Shown here: piece by piece, positions 1 to 10,867 of the stretch | Layout of the letters: the number at the start of each line of letters is the position of its first letter | Position numbering within the stretch: the stretch's first letter is position 1 | Source: Priapulus caudatus | Lineage: Eukaryota; Priapulida; Priapulimorpha; Priapulimorphida; Priapulidae | Direction: 5' to 3' | NCBI RefSeq assembly: GCF_000485595.1 | Contig: NW_014577271.1 | Location: 187,699 to 208,796, forward strand | Length of the DNA stretch: 21,098 nucleotides | Notes under the pieces: model-generated | Told to the model about the DNA's origin: nothing | Database searches by the model: none | What the model saw: only the letters and a program-made list of their open reading frames with translations | Made by a program: the position numbers and the translations under genes

Positions 1-836
1 AGGCAGTCTTACGAATCAGTAGCCCACGGAAACATTCGGCACGGCTGGTATGTATGTGAAGATCGCTAAGTCGCCCCCCCCCCCGCCAAATGAAGGACGT
101 GCGCTATACATTATAACACGTGATTTTCGAGCAGCCCGTTTGGCGCGCATGAAGACTGAAATGCAGGCTCCTTTAGCGTCTGACGTGTTGAGCTAGCTAG
201 GTTGATTGAAACTCTTACCAGAGGACTGGGATAGCTTCCTGAAAGCCGCGTGGATGAAAGTTGAAAACAAAATGAAGGATCATCTGTCAAATCATGTCTA
301 TAGTTGCATAACTTTCCAGATGTAGCCCACTCGACATCAATATGGGAATTACTTGTTATTCATATAATATGATCTCCAGTCCATTGAGACCACTCCCCGT
401 TTCTGTTCAACGATGAATTCAAATCAAATTCTGCTATGAATCAACTTTCAGCCATATAACACTAGTTCTTTTAAAAAGCGGGCACCTTAATTTTTGTAGA
501 GGATTTTGAAATAGTAAGGGTGTATAAAGCCCCCTCCTACCTATGACGTGTTGTGCAGATTCCGAATATACAGATATGACTTTTCTGCCTGCCGTAGGAA
601 ATTCATATAGATACTTTATTTCTTTATGTTGTCGCGTAGGGGCAGCGATGACACCTGATCGTTACCATGGCAACAGATCTTCTCTTCCTAACATCAATAC
701 ATTCTGCCGATGTGCTGTATGCCATAATCAACGTCCCACGCGTGTTGCATTGCAATAGCGGAACTTTGTCGTCTGTGAAATCTGCACGTAGCCATGACAA
801 CCAAACTCGTGTATCACGTTTTATGAAGCAGAGTCT
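1..836. other. Unique-looking non-coding stretch
   Basis: No recognisable gene or repeat family is visible. There is an 11-base C run at 74-84. The only open frame of note (543-758) has unremarkable composition and no recognised motif. Confidence 0.5.
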
Positions 837-869
837 TTGCTAGATTATTATAAAGAAGAGGTAAAGCGG

Positions 870-918
870 GCAGCACACTTCACCATTTTCGTTGCTCGTA
901 CAGGCAATTTTCGTGGTC
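870..918 (+). repeat. Left terminal inverted repeat of foldback element
   Basis: This 49-bp arm starts GCAGCACACTTCACC and ends TTTTCGTGGTC. It is an exact reverse complement of 1094-1142. Confidence 0.92.
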
Positions 919-1093
919 AGCAATTTTTGTGGCCGTTGCCGCGTCACAGCACACTTCACCACAAGTTGCCACCACGAGCAATTTTCGTAATGAGAAATCA
1001 AACCGGTTTGATTCTCGGCAACTTGTGGTCACCACTAAATTTCCGTGGCGAGTGGTCGTTGCCGGCCCCCGCACACTTGGCCATTTTTGTGGC

Positions 1094-1142
1094 GACCACG
1101 AAAATTGCCTGTACGAGCAACGAAAATGGTGAAGTGTGCTGC
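1094..1142 (-). repeat. Right terminal inverted repeat of foldback element
   Basis: This 49-bp arm starts GACCACGAAAATTG and ends GAAGTGTGCTGC. It is an exact reverse complement of 870-918. The perfect match suggests recent insertion or sequence-homogenising repair. Confidence 0.92.
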
Positions 1143-1149
1143 TAGCTTA

Positions 1150-1468
1150 AGGGTGTAAACATGTTACGCTGGCAAATCCGGGCACCGTTAACCGTTAGCA
1201 TTGGCGGAAAATGCTTAACACAACGAGCGATACATGTACAAACTAAGCACGTACATACAAGCCGCCCACTGTCTCTGCAGCCATGGCCTGTTCTTCTATA
1301 TAGATAAATCTGTTTGTTATTGGTAATGATTATCTACGTTTTCACTTTTGTGTAGAGTATACTGTACACAATAAACGGTTAGCGTAAATATAATAGGTTG
1401 CGTAGTGTTTAGAATATGGCCATATGATACGGTATATGACCATACCCACACGGTCCGAAGCGAACTAT
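1150..1468. other. Non-coding stretch, nothing recognised
   Basis: Between the foldback element and the purine-rich block I see no gene. A short imperfect dyad (ATATGGCCATATG and ATACGGTATATGACC) lies at about 1415-1445, just before the purine block. Confidence 0.45.
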
Positions 1469-1555
1469 AGAGACAGAGGGAGGAGGTAAAGAAGGTGCAG
1501 GTAGAAGAAGGAAGGAGAAGGTGGAGGAGGAACATAAGAAGACGAAGAACAAAAC

Positions 1556-1589
1556 GAAGAAGAAGAAGAAGAAGAAGAAGAAGAAGAAG

Positions 1590-1619
<30 letters not shown>
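1556..1619 (+). repeat. (GAA)n microsatellite, about 21 units
   Basis: An uninterrupted GAA/AGA tract of 64 bp inside the purine-rich block. Long GAA tracts are known to form triplex and to be length-unstable. Confidence 0.95.
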
Positions 1620-1622
<3 letters not shown>

Positions 1623-1927
1623 AGTAGGATGAGGAGGATAAGACGGAGAATGATAAGCAGAAAGAGAAGGGGAGGGGGAGGAGGAGGGGGAGGAGAAAGA
1701 CCAAAATTAATTGGCAGGAGGAGGTAGATGAGGAGAAAGGAGGAAGGAGGGAGGAGGTAGAGGATGAGTGAGGGAGAGGAGTGAGAAGAATGACAGAGGT
1801 AAAGGATATGAGAAGAACGAGAAAGAGGAGGAGAAAGAAGAAGAGGATGATAAGAAAGAGGAAGAGGGGAGGAGTAGGAGGAAGAGGCGGAGGAGAAAGA
1901 GGAGGAGGGGTAGTAGTAGTAGAAGAA

Positions 1928-2066
<139 letters not shown>

Positions 2067-2072
2067 TCGTAG

Positions 2073-2093
2073 TAGCAGCAGCAGCAGCAGCAG
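2073..2093 (+). repeat. (AGC)7 microsatellite
   Basis: About seven AGC units directly follow the AGT tract after a short imperfect joint. This looks like a point-mutated phase of the same array that then expanded. Confidence 0.9.
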
Positions 2094-2232
2094 TAGGCGG
2101 AGGAGAAGTATGAGGAAGGAAGTACAGGAAAAGGAGGGGAGAAAGTACATGAGGAGGAAGTATGCACAGAGGAAGGGTAGTAGGAGAGAAGGTAAAGAAG
2201 GTGAGAAGAAGTAAAAAAGGAGGAGGACAGAT

Positions 2233-2269
2233 CAGGCCGGTTTTCTTTGAAATTTCCCACCCGCTATGA
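2233..2269 (+). repeat. Flank motif shared with 12627-12664
   Basis: This segment contains TTTTCTTTGAAATTTCCCA and CCGCTATGA. The segment at 12627-12664 contains TTTTTCTTTGACATTTTCTA and CCGCTAGGA. By hand about 29 of 38 positions agree. Both lie just downstream of a purine-rich block, which suggests a shared repeat boundary. Confidence 0.5.
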
Positions 2270-3430
2270 TGGAATCGCGGATGCAGCAAACACATTTTTA
2301 TCTTCATAACAGTTCTGACGTTACAGCAACTAAAAGGAAATGAAACGTAGACTTCCTAACGAAAACCAAAATGAGACTATAGATTCTACCATTTTGGAAT
2401 CTACTTATTAATCATATTTTATGTTGTACGAGAAGGCAGACTGCAGTTTGAAGTGATCATGCGTGTATCAAATTTGCCACATGACGAATTCGCCGGAAAA
2501 TCGGATGTGGGTATAGGCTTCATTAACAGAAATAAGAGGAAAGTACACCAACATATTAATGCACACATTTCCCCGTGACCTCACGTACGCCCCGCAAATA
2601 TCGCTATATTTACTTGGACGCCAAAGTAGACAGTGTTTACGGCGAAGTGCACGGCCTAATTAAGCCACGTATAACTCAATAAGTTAACCAGTATTATTTC
2701 TTCCCACATCATTCCGTTCCGATAACAGGCAATTATGAGAGTTCTGAGGAATGACTGGACAGCTCATAAGTGACCGGTTCATTAACGACCCTGCCGGTTC
2801 GTGTGATATTTACAGAACAAAATTGCACTCGCTAACCGGCATGTACTCATATAGGAAAAATATTTCTGCTGTAGATTGCGAAAATGAACGTATAATTATA
2901 TAGAGGCGGTGGCTTGGTGACGTTGTTTTTTTCAACTGGCGTCGCACACGTGCATGACGTGCTGAGCTGGCCGAAGCCCAAGTAAAAGTTCTAAACTTCG
3001 TGAATACCAGAGGAAATACTCTTATACTTGGATCTAAAATGTTGCTATAGGACCTGGTATAGACCTGGCATACTCGCACACAAAGCCCACAAATGACCAA
3101 ACGAGTTATCTAAGCGAGGCAAAATACAAAGCCTATGAAAACTATGAAGACTATCCCTCCCTGTAGCGATTATGCATGCGAGCTCTTCCAGCTTGTGGTA
3201 TAGAGCCCATACTAACTCAGATGGATTGCTTGCTGAGACTGACGTTGGGCTCTAGATCTTTGTGCTTTACTTGGCAGGCTCAAGTGGACGGGTAGGCCGG
3301 AGTAGAGACAGCACCGCGAATGACGTCTTCATGAAACGCCGACGCCGCTGTTACCACTGATCGACCTACTCAACTAAAACACATGCAGGCGCCTGTTTTC
3401 GCATATCTGACTATTACATGTTACATATTA
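2270..3430. other. Unique-looking non-coding stretch
   Basis: I see no gene or known repeat. The only structure of note is a two-part hairpin at 3201-3254. Open frames are short and have no recognisable motif. Confidence 0.5.
3201..3254. other. Two-part hairpin (inverted repeat)
   Basis: TAGAGCCCA (3201-3209) pairs with TGGGCTCTA (3246-3254). Inside it, CTCAG (about 3216-3220) pairs with CTGAG (about 3233-3237). The nested stems could form a hairpin of about 54 nt. No RNA family is recognised. Confidence 0.35.
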
Positions 3431-3437
3431 TGTAATT

Positions 3438-3530
3438 ATGCGCATATATATTTATAATTGTATAATACATATAATAGTTATATATATACATATAAATATA
3501 TATCTTCATATAGATATATATCATATTATG
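3438..3530. repeat. AT-rich low-complexity patch
   Basis: Irregular TATATAAAT/ATATAG words with very few C or G bases. Reading frames across it give Ile/Tyr-rich peptide with no sign of coding. Confidence 0.8.
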
Positions 3531-3534
3531 AACG

Positions 3535-3867
3535 ACATTTGTCTTGGACACACCGCGCAGCGAAGCGTACGAAGCTTCACTAGCTGTGCTATTATGTCCA
3601 CTAATATAGCGATGCCTGGAGTCTTTATAGGATGCCTAGTGTGCCATTGCATGTCGAAATGTGTTTTGTTAGCTTAAAAAATGATCATGCTAAACATTGC
3701 GCATTACGTGAGGCGTGGACGGCCTGACCACAAACCCAAGTCCGTTGTGAGTATATCTGTATGATACCCATCGCGAAAATACGAAGATCAAAATGCAACG
3801 TCATCACGACTGCCATGAGATACTAAAAAGATGTCTAAGAACTGTAACTGATGTGAGTAGGCCTATA
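3535..3867. other. Non-coding stretch, nothing recognised
   Basis: No gene, RNA or repeat stands out between the AT-rich patch and the (TA)n hairpin element. Confidence 0.45.
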
Positions 3868-3875
3868 CGTAAATA

Positions 3876-3936
3876 CAGGAGTGTATAATAAAATATTATA
3901 GAATCTATCTATCTAATATATATATATAATATATAT

Positions 3937-3979
<43 letters not shown>

Positions 3980-3987
3980 CACTCCTG
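3876..3987. mobile_element. Small inverted-repeat element around a (TA)n core
   Basis: CAGGAGTGTATAATA at 3876-3890 is exactly inverted at 3973-3987. The match continues outward to about 3868 and 3996 with one gap and a mismatch (CGTAAATA against CGTACTTAC). The loop is AT-only from about 3910, with ATCTATCT and then TA runs. It could be a tiny MITE or a hairpin that a TA tract expanded into. No target-site duplication could be fixed. Confidence 0.6.
3913..3974. repeat. (TA)n microsatellite
   Basis: TA repeats with a few TAA/TTA interruptions form the core of the inverted-repeat element. Such tracts extrude cruciforms easily. Confidence 0.9.
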
Positions 3988-3996
3988 GTAAGTACG

Positions 3997-5162
3997 CATA
4001 AGAGAGTCCCTGCTTCAGAGTATGGTTTATTCAGTTATACGTTTTACGTGTATTTGCTACTCATAGGCTATTCCGCACACGATGTCGGTACATAAGTCTC
4101 GAAAACTAAAATCTAAACACCTTACAATTCATACTCAAGATGGAAATGGTCTTAACTATGTATAACATCTATATTACACTTTGATAGCAGCCCAAAATTT
4201 GAAATTCATGAAATTCAAGTAATTTGCAGCTATGTATTCGGATCCATAATCCGATCCATGTATATGGATTCGGGCGCGCATACCATCCTCTATATGCTAT
4301 GCGCGATAAAGTCTATTTTGAACAAATTCGATGTCAAATACCTCGCGCTGGAAACGTGCAACGACACGCCACTGTAGGCAATTATTTCTGTTCTGCACTG
4401 CTGAGTATAGGGCGCATACTGAAAATACCTACGCGCGTGTGAGCTGCTGCCTAAAGCAGAATATAACGATAGTTTAATGAGGGAGGATAAGAGAGAGAGA
4501 GAGAGAGTACCTGGAGAAGTGTCCGACAATTACAACCATGCACGGGTTAAGTAACAGAAGGGGAGCAAACATAACTGTCACTTGGGCGGAGGCGCGTGCA
4601 TTCTAGATCAATAGAGTGAATGCACAGTCGGAAATATTACGACACTCTAATGTCAATACTACAATAGCCTAAACACTCGGTGACTGTTCACAGCGAACAG
4701 ACAGCGACACTGCGAGCGAACGATGTTCGAAGCAGTCAGCCCACCACAGAGATATGCCAAAGTACTGCTAATTAAGTGATAGCTATATTACTGGCATGAA
4801 TATGATCGAAAATGATAAGTCGTTAAAGAGGCAGAATAATCCTCAATGGTTGCTAGCTACGTGTAGCAGCTATCTAGATACAATAGTTTAATCAAATGTG
4901 TGTATTTCCTCTAATAGACAGAAAGCTGTGGTGTTAACTACATGAATCATTTAGTGTTTTTGGTGCTCTACGCTAATCTGCGCCATGTGCGAGGTATTGT
5001 GGGGGCTTTCGAATAACCAACTTGATTAACGTTACAACAATCTTCATTGCCTTGATTTCATCCTGTATCCAACCTCATACAGGAGAACAGGCACATGCTA
5101 CAATAAGAAAGCAGTACACAGAGGCAGGGCAGTTGATAGCGGGGGGATCGAGGCGGCAAGGA
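3997..5162. other. Unique-looking non-coding stretch
   Basis: No gene recognised. It holds a short (GA)n run at 4491-4507 and a G6 run near 5141-5146. The 72- and 79-codon frames near 4224-4529 overlap on opposite strands and have no recognised motif. Confidence 0.5.
4491..4507 (+). repeat. Short (GA)n microsatellite
   Basis: Eight to nine GA units. Confidence 0.85.
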
Positions 5163-5172
5163 GGGGGGGGGG
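5163..5172 (+). repeat. G10 run in a G-rich patch
   Basis: Ten consecutive G bases, preceded by GGGGGG near 5141 and by GAGG/GCGG words. The 5120-5172 stretch has several G runs and could fold as a G-quadruplex. Confidence 0.8.
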
Positions 5173-6177
5173 CAATTGCGCTGTGACAAATTAGTGTTAT
5201 ATATGAATTAACCCAAGCAAAAACTTGAACCTACTATTACATAAATAACATATGTATAGCGACCCATAATAATAAAATTCATTGTGGGTCAAAGGTGTGA
5301 AACCCCAATATCTTCCTCAGACGTTATATTGGTAATAGTTCTATAGACTCGTTGTCCAGGTTTCATTTCAGTAGCCTCAAATTCACCACCGCTGTTTGCC
5401 CGATATTACTGCGTTATCCACTGGACTTTCTGACCACGATGCTTGTCCACTGGGATGGACATTTATTCACGACCGCAAGGAAACAGAAATTGCTTTAAGA
5501 TCGTTATCATGAGATGATTTTCGAATTCGTGTGGTACGAAACTATTCTGTCAGTTCATGCAGGTTTAGCAGTCATGAGAAAGGGCCCGAAGATAAATGGT
5601 TGAGACTATGAAAAAATCTCAGGAAAATCGGAACAATATTTTACAAGCCGGTTTGTTCCCATTCGGTATCCTACATACCGTTGGTGATACATATTAATTC
5701 GCCGTATAGGTTAACATGCAAAAGTCACGTTGAGCTTTCAGGGCCCAATGAATCGATGAGAATCATCGCGAACCTACATTCTCTGTTTCGCATACAGTAA
5801 TCCGTATCCGTACATACACTAGTGAAGAATCTGTTCTGCATAGTATGACGCCGACTGTAATTGTAGAAGAACATCAACAAATGAGGAATATCTAGAAAGT
5901 ACTATCGTCAATGCAAAGCTCTGGTTGGCCGATTTAATTGCCGCGGAAGGAGGTAACGACCAAATTTCCGAATCCTCAAAATTGAAGTATGACATATATC
6001 CATATAAGTTGCTAGATAGTGTCTTGCACAGGCCACCTGAATAGGGAATTGAAATAGTTTCCCTATTATCCCCATACTGACGAATACGAGAGCACAACTG
6101 CTGCGAGATTAGATCTTTTTTAGCCCATGGGGAGGATCGTCGGAACAATGGGAAATTGTCCTCCTGTGGAATTTTGA
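5173..6177. other. Non-coding stretch with one unassigned open frame
   Basis: A minus-strand frame of 109 codons (5819-6148) has ordinary amino-acid composition, but it begins at TTG and matches no family I know. I do not call it a gene. Nothing else stands out. Confidence 0.45.
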
Positions 6178-6199
6178 ATATATATATATATATATATAT
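6178..6199. repeat. (TA)n microsatellite
   Basis: Eleven AT/TA units. Confidence 0.92.
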
Positions 6200-6240
6200 G
6201 TAATTAAAGAGTTATTATTTATTATTCATAGGCAGATACA

Positions 6241-6241
6241 T

Positions 6242-6312
<71 letters not shown>

Positions 6313-6358
6313 GTGCGTGCGTGTGTGTGTGTGCGTGTGCGTGTGCGTGTGCGTGTTC
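6241..6358 (+). repeat. Compound (TA)n-(TG)n-(TGCG)n microsatellite
   Basis: TA units run to about 6254, then TG units to about 6272, then GTGC/GCGT tetranucleotides to about 6320. The tail mixes GTGTGC and GTGT. Nearly every step alternates purine and pyrimidine, the classic Z-DNA-prone pattern. The Cys/Val and Thr/His peptides read from it are artefacts. Confidence 0.95.
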
Positions 6359-8353
6359 GTGGTAGTACAAATACATAGATCTGTGTGTATAGAAGTTTCA
6401 AATATTTTAGGAGAATCTTCGTTATGTACAGCCAGTATAACTACGAAAATGAGCAAGCTCAGTGATAGCACTCAACGAGTGCCGGATCCCGCGAGCTGTG
6501 ATTTCTCTGAGCTGACCATCCTTGTATAATCCATCATTCAATGGTTTGAAGAACAGTTGTTGTACGATGTGGGTTTATCGCATACCATGCTCTGCTTCTT
6601 TTAGTATTGCACACTTATTAGCACCCTGCGATGAATGAAGCTTGTCACCTTCAGCCATTACTATATAGATGCCATCGTAATTCAGGGATAGTATTGATCT
6701 GAATACTATTTGCTGTGTATACAGCACATACGAATACGAATATACTAGCGCGAATAGCAGATCTTTGGTTATATCTACAGCATTTATCGTTAGATTTTAA
6801 ACCAGGTTGCCATGCCTATCCGAGACAGTTCGCCACTATGATCTGCCATCAAGGATGCGTGGATGACAACCAATGCTTTTTGCAATGCAATTAACGCTGC
6901 GACATACGCTGTACTCAACCTGTGGTCAGTTTCGTCATTTAGGATTCAGCATCGTATTCTCAGGATCCGTGGTTTACATACTAACTAGTGACATCACGAA
7001 GCTTCATATCTTTAAACGTAAATGAAATTTCAGAGCTCAGTATATTATATTAGCCTTTATTACGTTTATTACACTGTATGCATGCCCACACCGCACTGGA
7101 CTTTCAGTTGACAAAAATTCAGATGATGTGTGATGCTCGTTTGCTTTTATCGCGAGCGAACTCTATAATTTTGCGGAGAGGCATGATGGTTCGGCTGGGG
7201 ACAACATAAATCAATGTCTAGCATTTCTACTGTTTAAAATGCCAATCAGCCATGGGTGGGCCTTCAAGTGCTTCTTCATATGTTCTGGTCCGCACCAGTT
7301 GATACACAACCAAAATGAAATGGTTGGTGGCAGATACGATTCCTGCTCCTAGTTTCCTCTATGTCTATGTCTTTTTTTCATTTTGAGATCGCATGTAAAA
7401 GACGTACCATGACCAATGTTTTGTAATTTATCTAGTTCATTGCAAAGAACCGTTTGGTCAACATATCTCTAGCTATAAAGTGGAGCGCCATTTTATTCTG
7501 CGATGCAGTCGTTTGCGGTCAAGGTACAGGGTATGTCGCGGGCTTTAACAAACGACTCGTTGAGCATCAAACTTTTATGCATTCACTACACCAACAGCGG
7601 ACAAACCTTACCGTATTATCTTTTTTGTTGAACTGATATTACTTTATTACCGTTGGTCATTAAAGAATATGATGTCCCAAGTCCCCCAAGAAAGGACGCA
7701 ACATTACGTACTTCATCTAGACTTGCTACTACTGTTGTTCTAGTGAAGTTGATGGTTACCCTGCCAATTTATCTTAAATTCTGTTGTTCTTTTGAGTTAC
7801 CATATAAATGTTCGATGTCCGAATGTAAAGTTCAAATTTACAAGTATAAGCTCACTAGCAATAATAAATCTCATAAGATGACGAATGCACTACATTGTAT
7901 TACTCTGACGAATTTTGATATTTTTCTAATACAATAAAGCTGTAGACAAAGACGCATAATCTAGTAAGCCATGAATTAGACAAGTAGACCGCAACTGTCG
8001 GCTCTAGACATTTAAACCCGTGGTCTTCTTTTCCGCTCCACTGGGTCCTAAATATAACCTAAATATGGGTAATATGCCTAGTTTACCGCATAATGTGGTC
8101 AATATCAGAATGCTGCTGCTTACCAATGTTTGTATATCCTTGCAATGTACACATGATAATCTTTGAAAGGCAAAATGTGCATCTTGTACTTGGTATTATA
8201 GTCAACCCCTGCCACGGTCACCGACGTCAGATAAGATGCAAATGTGGACATTTTTGTATATATCTGGCATATCACCACGTTTCCGTAGCCATGTGCTCGT
8301 ATAGTATCCTTGAGAAACTTGGATGCGTCACGGGTTCGTCTATACCATTGGAC
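6359..8353. other. Unique-looking non-coding stretch
   Basis: About 2 kb without a supported gene. Frames at 7454-7636 and 7653-7937 are short, begin at non-ATG codons and have no recognised motif. No simple repeats of note. Confidence 0.5.
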
Positions 8354-8390
8354 CAGGGGCGGATCAAAGATTTTGAAATGTGGGTGGGCA
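8354..8390 (+). mobile_element. Possible hAT-like terminus (relic)
   Basis: CAGGGGCGGATCAAAGATTT followed by GAAATGTGGGTGGGCA resembles the common hAT-type terminus CAGGGGCGGATCCAGG, a TTTT stretch, then a G-rich patch. I found no matching inverted end downstream, so this may be a truncated copy. The call rests on memory of the motif. Confidence 0.35.
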
Positions 8391-8399
8391 CGGGTACAT

Positions 8400-9610
8400 G
8401 CCTCTATAAAATGCTCCAATTAAAACAATATGTCGCAATTAATATATTGCTCTATATTAATATTGCAATTAAGCGTAGTAACGGGAGAGGACGCGAAACC
8501 GAGGCTGGGCGTTTAATGATATATACCACAGCACTGTGTCAGATAACGCACGCACTTTTAATTTCTGAACGGCAATTCGAAAGTAAATAAATTTCGTCCG
8601 AATTACGCATTCCTATAGCTTGTTTTAGCAGCAACTAACGAATTAATTTGTTCACACATACATCTATTTGGTTCATTTTAATTTACTATAAGTTACTATA
8701 AGTTGTTTTGGCTAAATGGCTCACCACCCAATCCAATCTCCTAAAATCCTCTCCTGTTGACCGAAAATTAATTCCCAGCTCTATTGGCAGCAATCTCTGG
8801 CCCGTCTCTGCATCTCAGAATATGAAACCTGCACGCGGGTGTCTAGCCATGCATGGTATTCCAAGTTATAGACCTGAGCATGCTAGCAAATTGGTTAACT
8901 AGTGCTTACCATACTAACGGGTTGTTGTTTTATTCTTACAGTGTAAATGAAAGTACATACCTGAGTGTATGTGTGCGCGTGTGGATTCGCTGAATGAACG
9001 TATATATGTGGAACCAGTCTTAAACAAAATTGGTGCTAGCTTGGTGTATACCTGGTTTCTTTAGGGTTTTAGCAATAGCGCGAGTATATCCAGAGGTAAA
9101 ATATCCGGTTTCCTTCGAGTTAATTTAGCAGTTAGGTCCTAGGCTATAACTTTGAAAGTGATGTAGATTATCCACATAAGGGTGTTATGCCACTGCCTTT
9201 TTAGTAAGCGTGGAATGTTACATTTCACGTCAGCACACAGGTCTAATGAAGACAGGCTTCAGACACAGGAATGCCATTCCATTTAGCCTTCAGAGCATAT
9301 AAAAATAGCTCGCTGATATCACCAAACATTTCATCCATACCAATATGTGATCCACGTCAGAGAATCAATGTGTAGCTGCTCTAAAACCTTGCATCAGCAG
9401 TGTATCTTTGCTATTTACGGTTCATCACAAAGCAAACTGAACGCACAATGAATATATTATGGTGAACTACATGTGAACTGTGGTGGATCAATTATCTAAA
9501 GAGCTGTTTAAAGTTATCATGTCTTTAGAATGGGCGCTATGCAGTAGTGCTCTCGCACATGTGTGAAATATTTTCCTGTGTACTACGGTACTACCCCCCA
9601 GTAATTTGTA
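8400..9610. other. Unique-looking non-coding stretch
   Basis: No gene recognised. It contains a 10-bp duplication (TTACTATAAG twice, near 8683-8702) and a TATAAAAATAG word near 9299 that has no supported transcript. Confidence 0.5.
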
Positions 9611-9654
9611 AATTGTAGTGGCAATTGTAGTGGCATACCCCTCATTGTAATGGC
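9611..9654 (+). repeat. 12-bp short tandem repeat
   Basis: AATTGTAGTGGC occurs twice in tandem (9611-9622 and 9623-9634). A diverged third copy, CATTGTAATGGC, lies at 9643-9654. Confidence 0.75.
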
Positions 9655-10750
9655 AACCGGTTAATTATAATATGTTAGCGTGTCATTTTCCGATACCATG
9701 CAACCGGGGTATATAATTCCATTGAAATGTTCTGCCGAAGTGTTGGTGAGGCTTGTTCGTGTAGCGAATAACTTAATACAATAACCGCAACACATTTTTA
9801 CGAGAAGAAGCTAGAATCGCGGTGTGCATAGTGATCATGTAACATTGCAAAGAACGACTCCATCTAAAGCGCGTAACCAGGAAATAAAAGGAAGATACAG
9901 CGCGATTTGTAGAAAAGCCACGAAGATGCTTGTATGCAGTCAGTTCTGCCCGGTGTCTCGACCAACCGAGCAAAGATGTCGACCTAATTGCAATGTCGGC
10001 GCGGTGCCCACGAATGGTACTTGTGCACTGTATTTATTTATGCAGGTTGGCGATGGGTGCGCATTTTATTCATTCGGTTGACAAGAATGGTTCCTACAGT
10101 GGTTGCGCAGGGTTGTAATATGCGATAACACAGGCTCAACTAGACTAAGCGTATGCATCCCTCTAACATCTTTTTGCAGCGATTATTTTCTCACTCCTGC
10201 ACGCCCTAGTTATGAATAAAATCCATACCTCAAGTGCGTGGACGACTCAGCTTGCGCCTCCTGTCGCGAGTTGTATGGTAAACATGGGGACAGTTGTCGA
10301 ACAGATTAAATGCGTAGATTTCTAACCGGATGGCAAAAATACTGCACTTGACTGATCCGTGTAGCCCATGCATAAAGGACTAACTCCATTACTTATACGG
10401 TTCCTCTAGGGTGGACAAGCTCTCACCCCTACAACAAAAACACAAACGAGTCATTTATCATAAGCAATGCCTATAACTAAACACGAAAGAAAAAAGTAAT
10501 TTCCCGTGGAATCAAAAGCATTTGTCCTTGACACTATGAACAGTTTCAGCTGTTTGTAATCGTTATAATACCTTACCTGACTATTCTCGTATAGAAGTAA
10601 ATCGATATTCTGATTTGCATGTTAAAGCCAGCTAGTAGCCCTATACGCACAAGGACGGCTTTAATGGTTGTGGCACGACCGCCAGTTCTCTCAAGTGATC
10701 GGGGACGACGAGTTTGGAATAGCCAAATGTGCCAATGCGTCAGATACGAT
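9655..10750. other. Unique-looking non-coding stretch
   Basis: No gene or known repeat recognised. Two overlapping plus frames (9824-10081 and 9930-10118) and a minus frame compete over the same DNA with no conserved motif. Confidence 0.5.
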
Positions 10751-10867
10751 GCCCCTCTCCCATTTTCGTCTCTACCAACTTACTTCCTTCTCCACCATCT
10801 CCTTTCCTTCCTTGCTTCTCCCGTTTCTACTTCCCTTCTCCATCAATCTCTCATATGCTGCTCTTTC
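10751..10867. repeat. Pyrimidine-rich block
   Basis: The + strand is mainly CCTTCTCC/TTCTC words. It is followed by GTGATGACATTTATCGGGT, which faintly resembles one unit of the GTGACCAATTTTC minisatellite found beside other such blocks. Confidence 0.7.

Larger units (their letters stand above)
870..1142. mobile_element. Foldback MITE-like element with 49-bp exact inverted ends
   Basis: Bases 870-918 and 1094-1142 are exact reverse complements over 49 bp. With two mismatches the match continues about 6 bp outward on each side. The centre holds a perfect 18-bp palindrome at 996-1013 (AATCAAACCGGTTTGATT). Inner arms such as 958-970 and 1017-1029 (ACCACAAGTTGCC and its complement) also pair, but off-centre, which implies indels. 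The start of the terminal repeat (CAGCACACTTCACC) is repeated inside the left arm at 947-960, so the arms contain sub-repeats. No transposase is encoded. Open frames on both strands across the element are by-products of the palindrome. I could not define a target-site duplication, so the superfamily is unknown. A short related fragment lies at 12768-12812. Confidence 0.85.

Noticed and set aside
837-1145. Overlapping open frames on both strands
   Set aside because: They lie within the foldback element and exist on both strands because the DNA is palindromic.
5819-6148. 109-codon minus frame
   Set aside because: Mixed composition, but it opens at TTG, has no family match that I know and no splice or promoter signal.
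8093-8590. 165-codon plus frame starting at ATG (8093)
   Set aside because: It runs through a hAT-like terminus with no change in character, shows no conserved motif and is rich in Cys/Ile/Tyr as expected for random AT-rich sequence.
9290-9330. TATAAAAATAG promoter-like word
   Set aside because: A single TATA-like match in AT-rich DNA with no transcript, gene or second promoter element.
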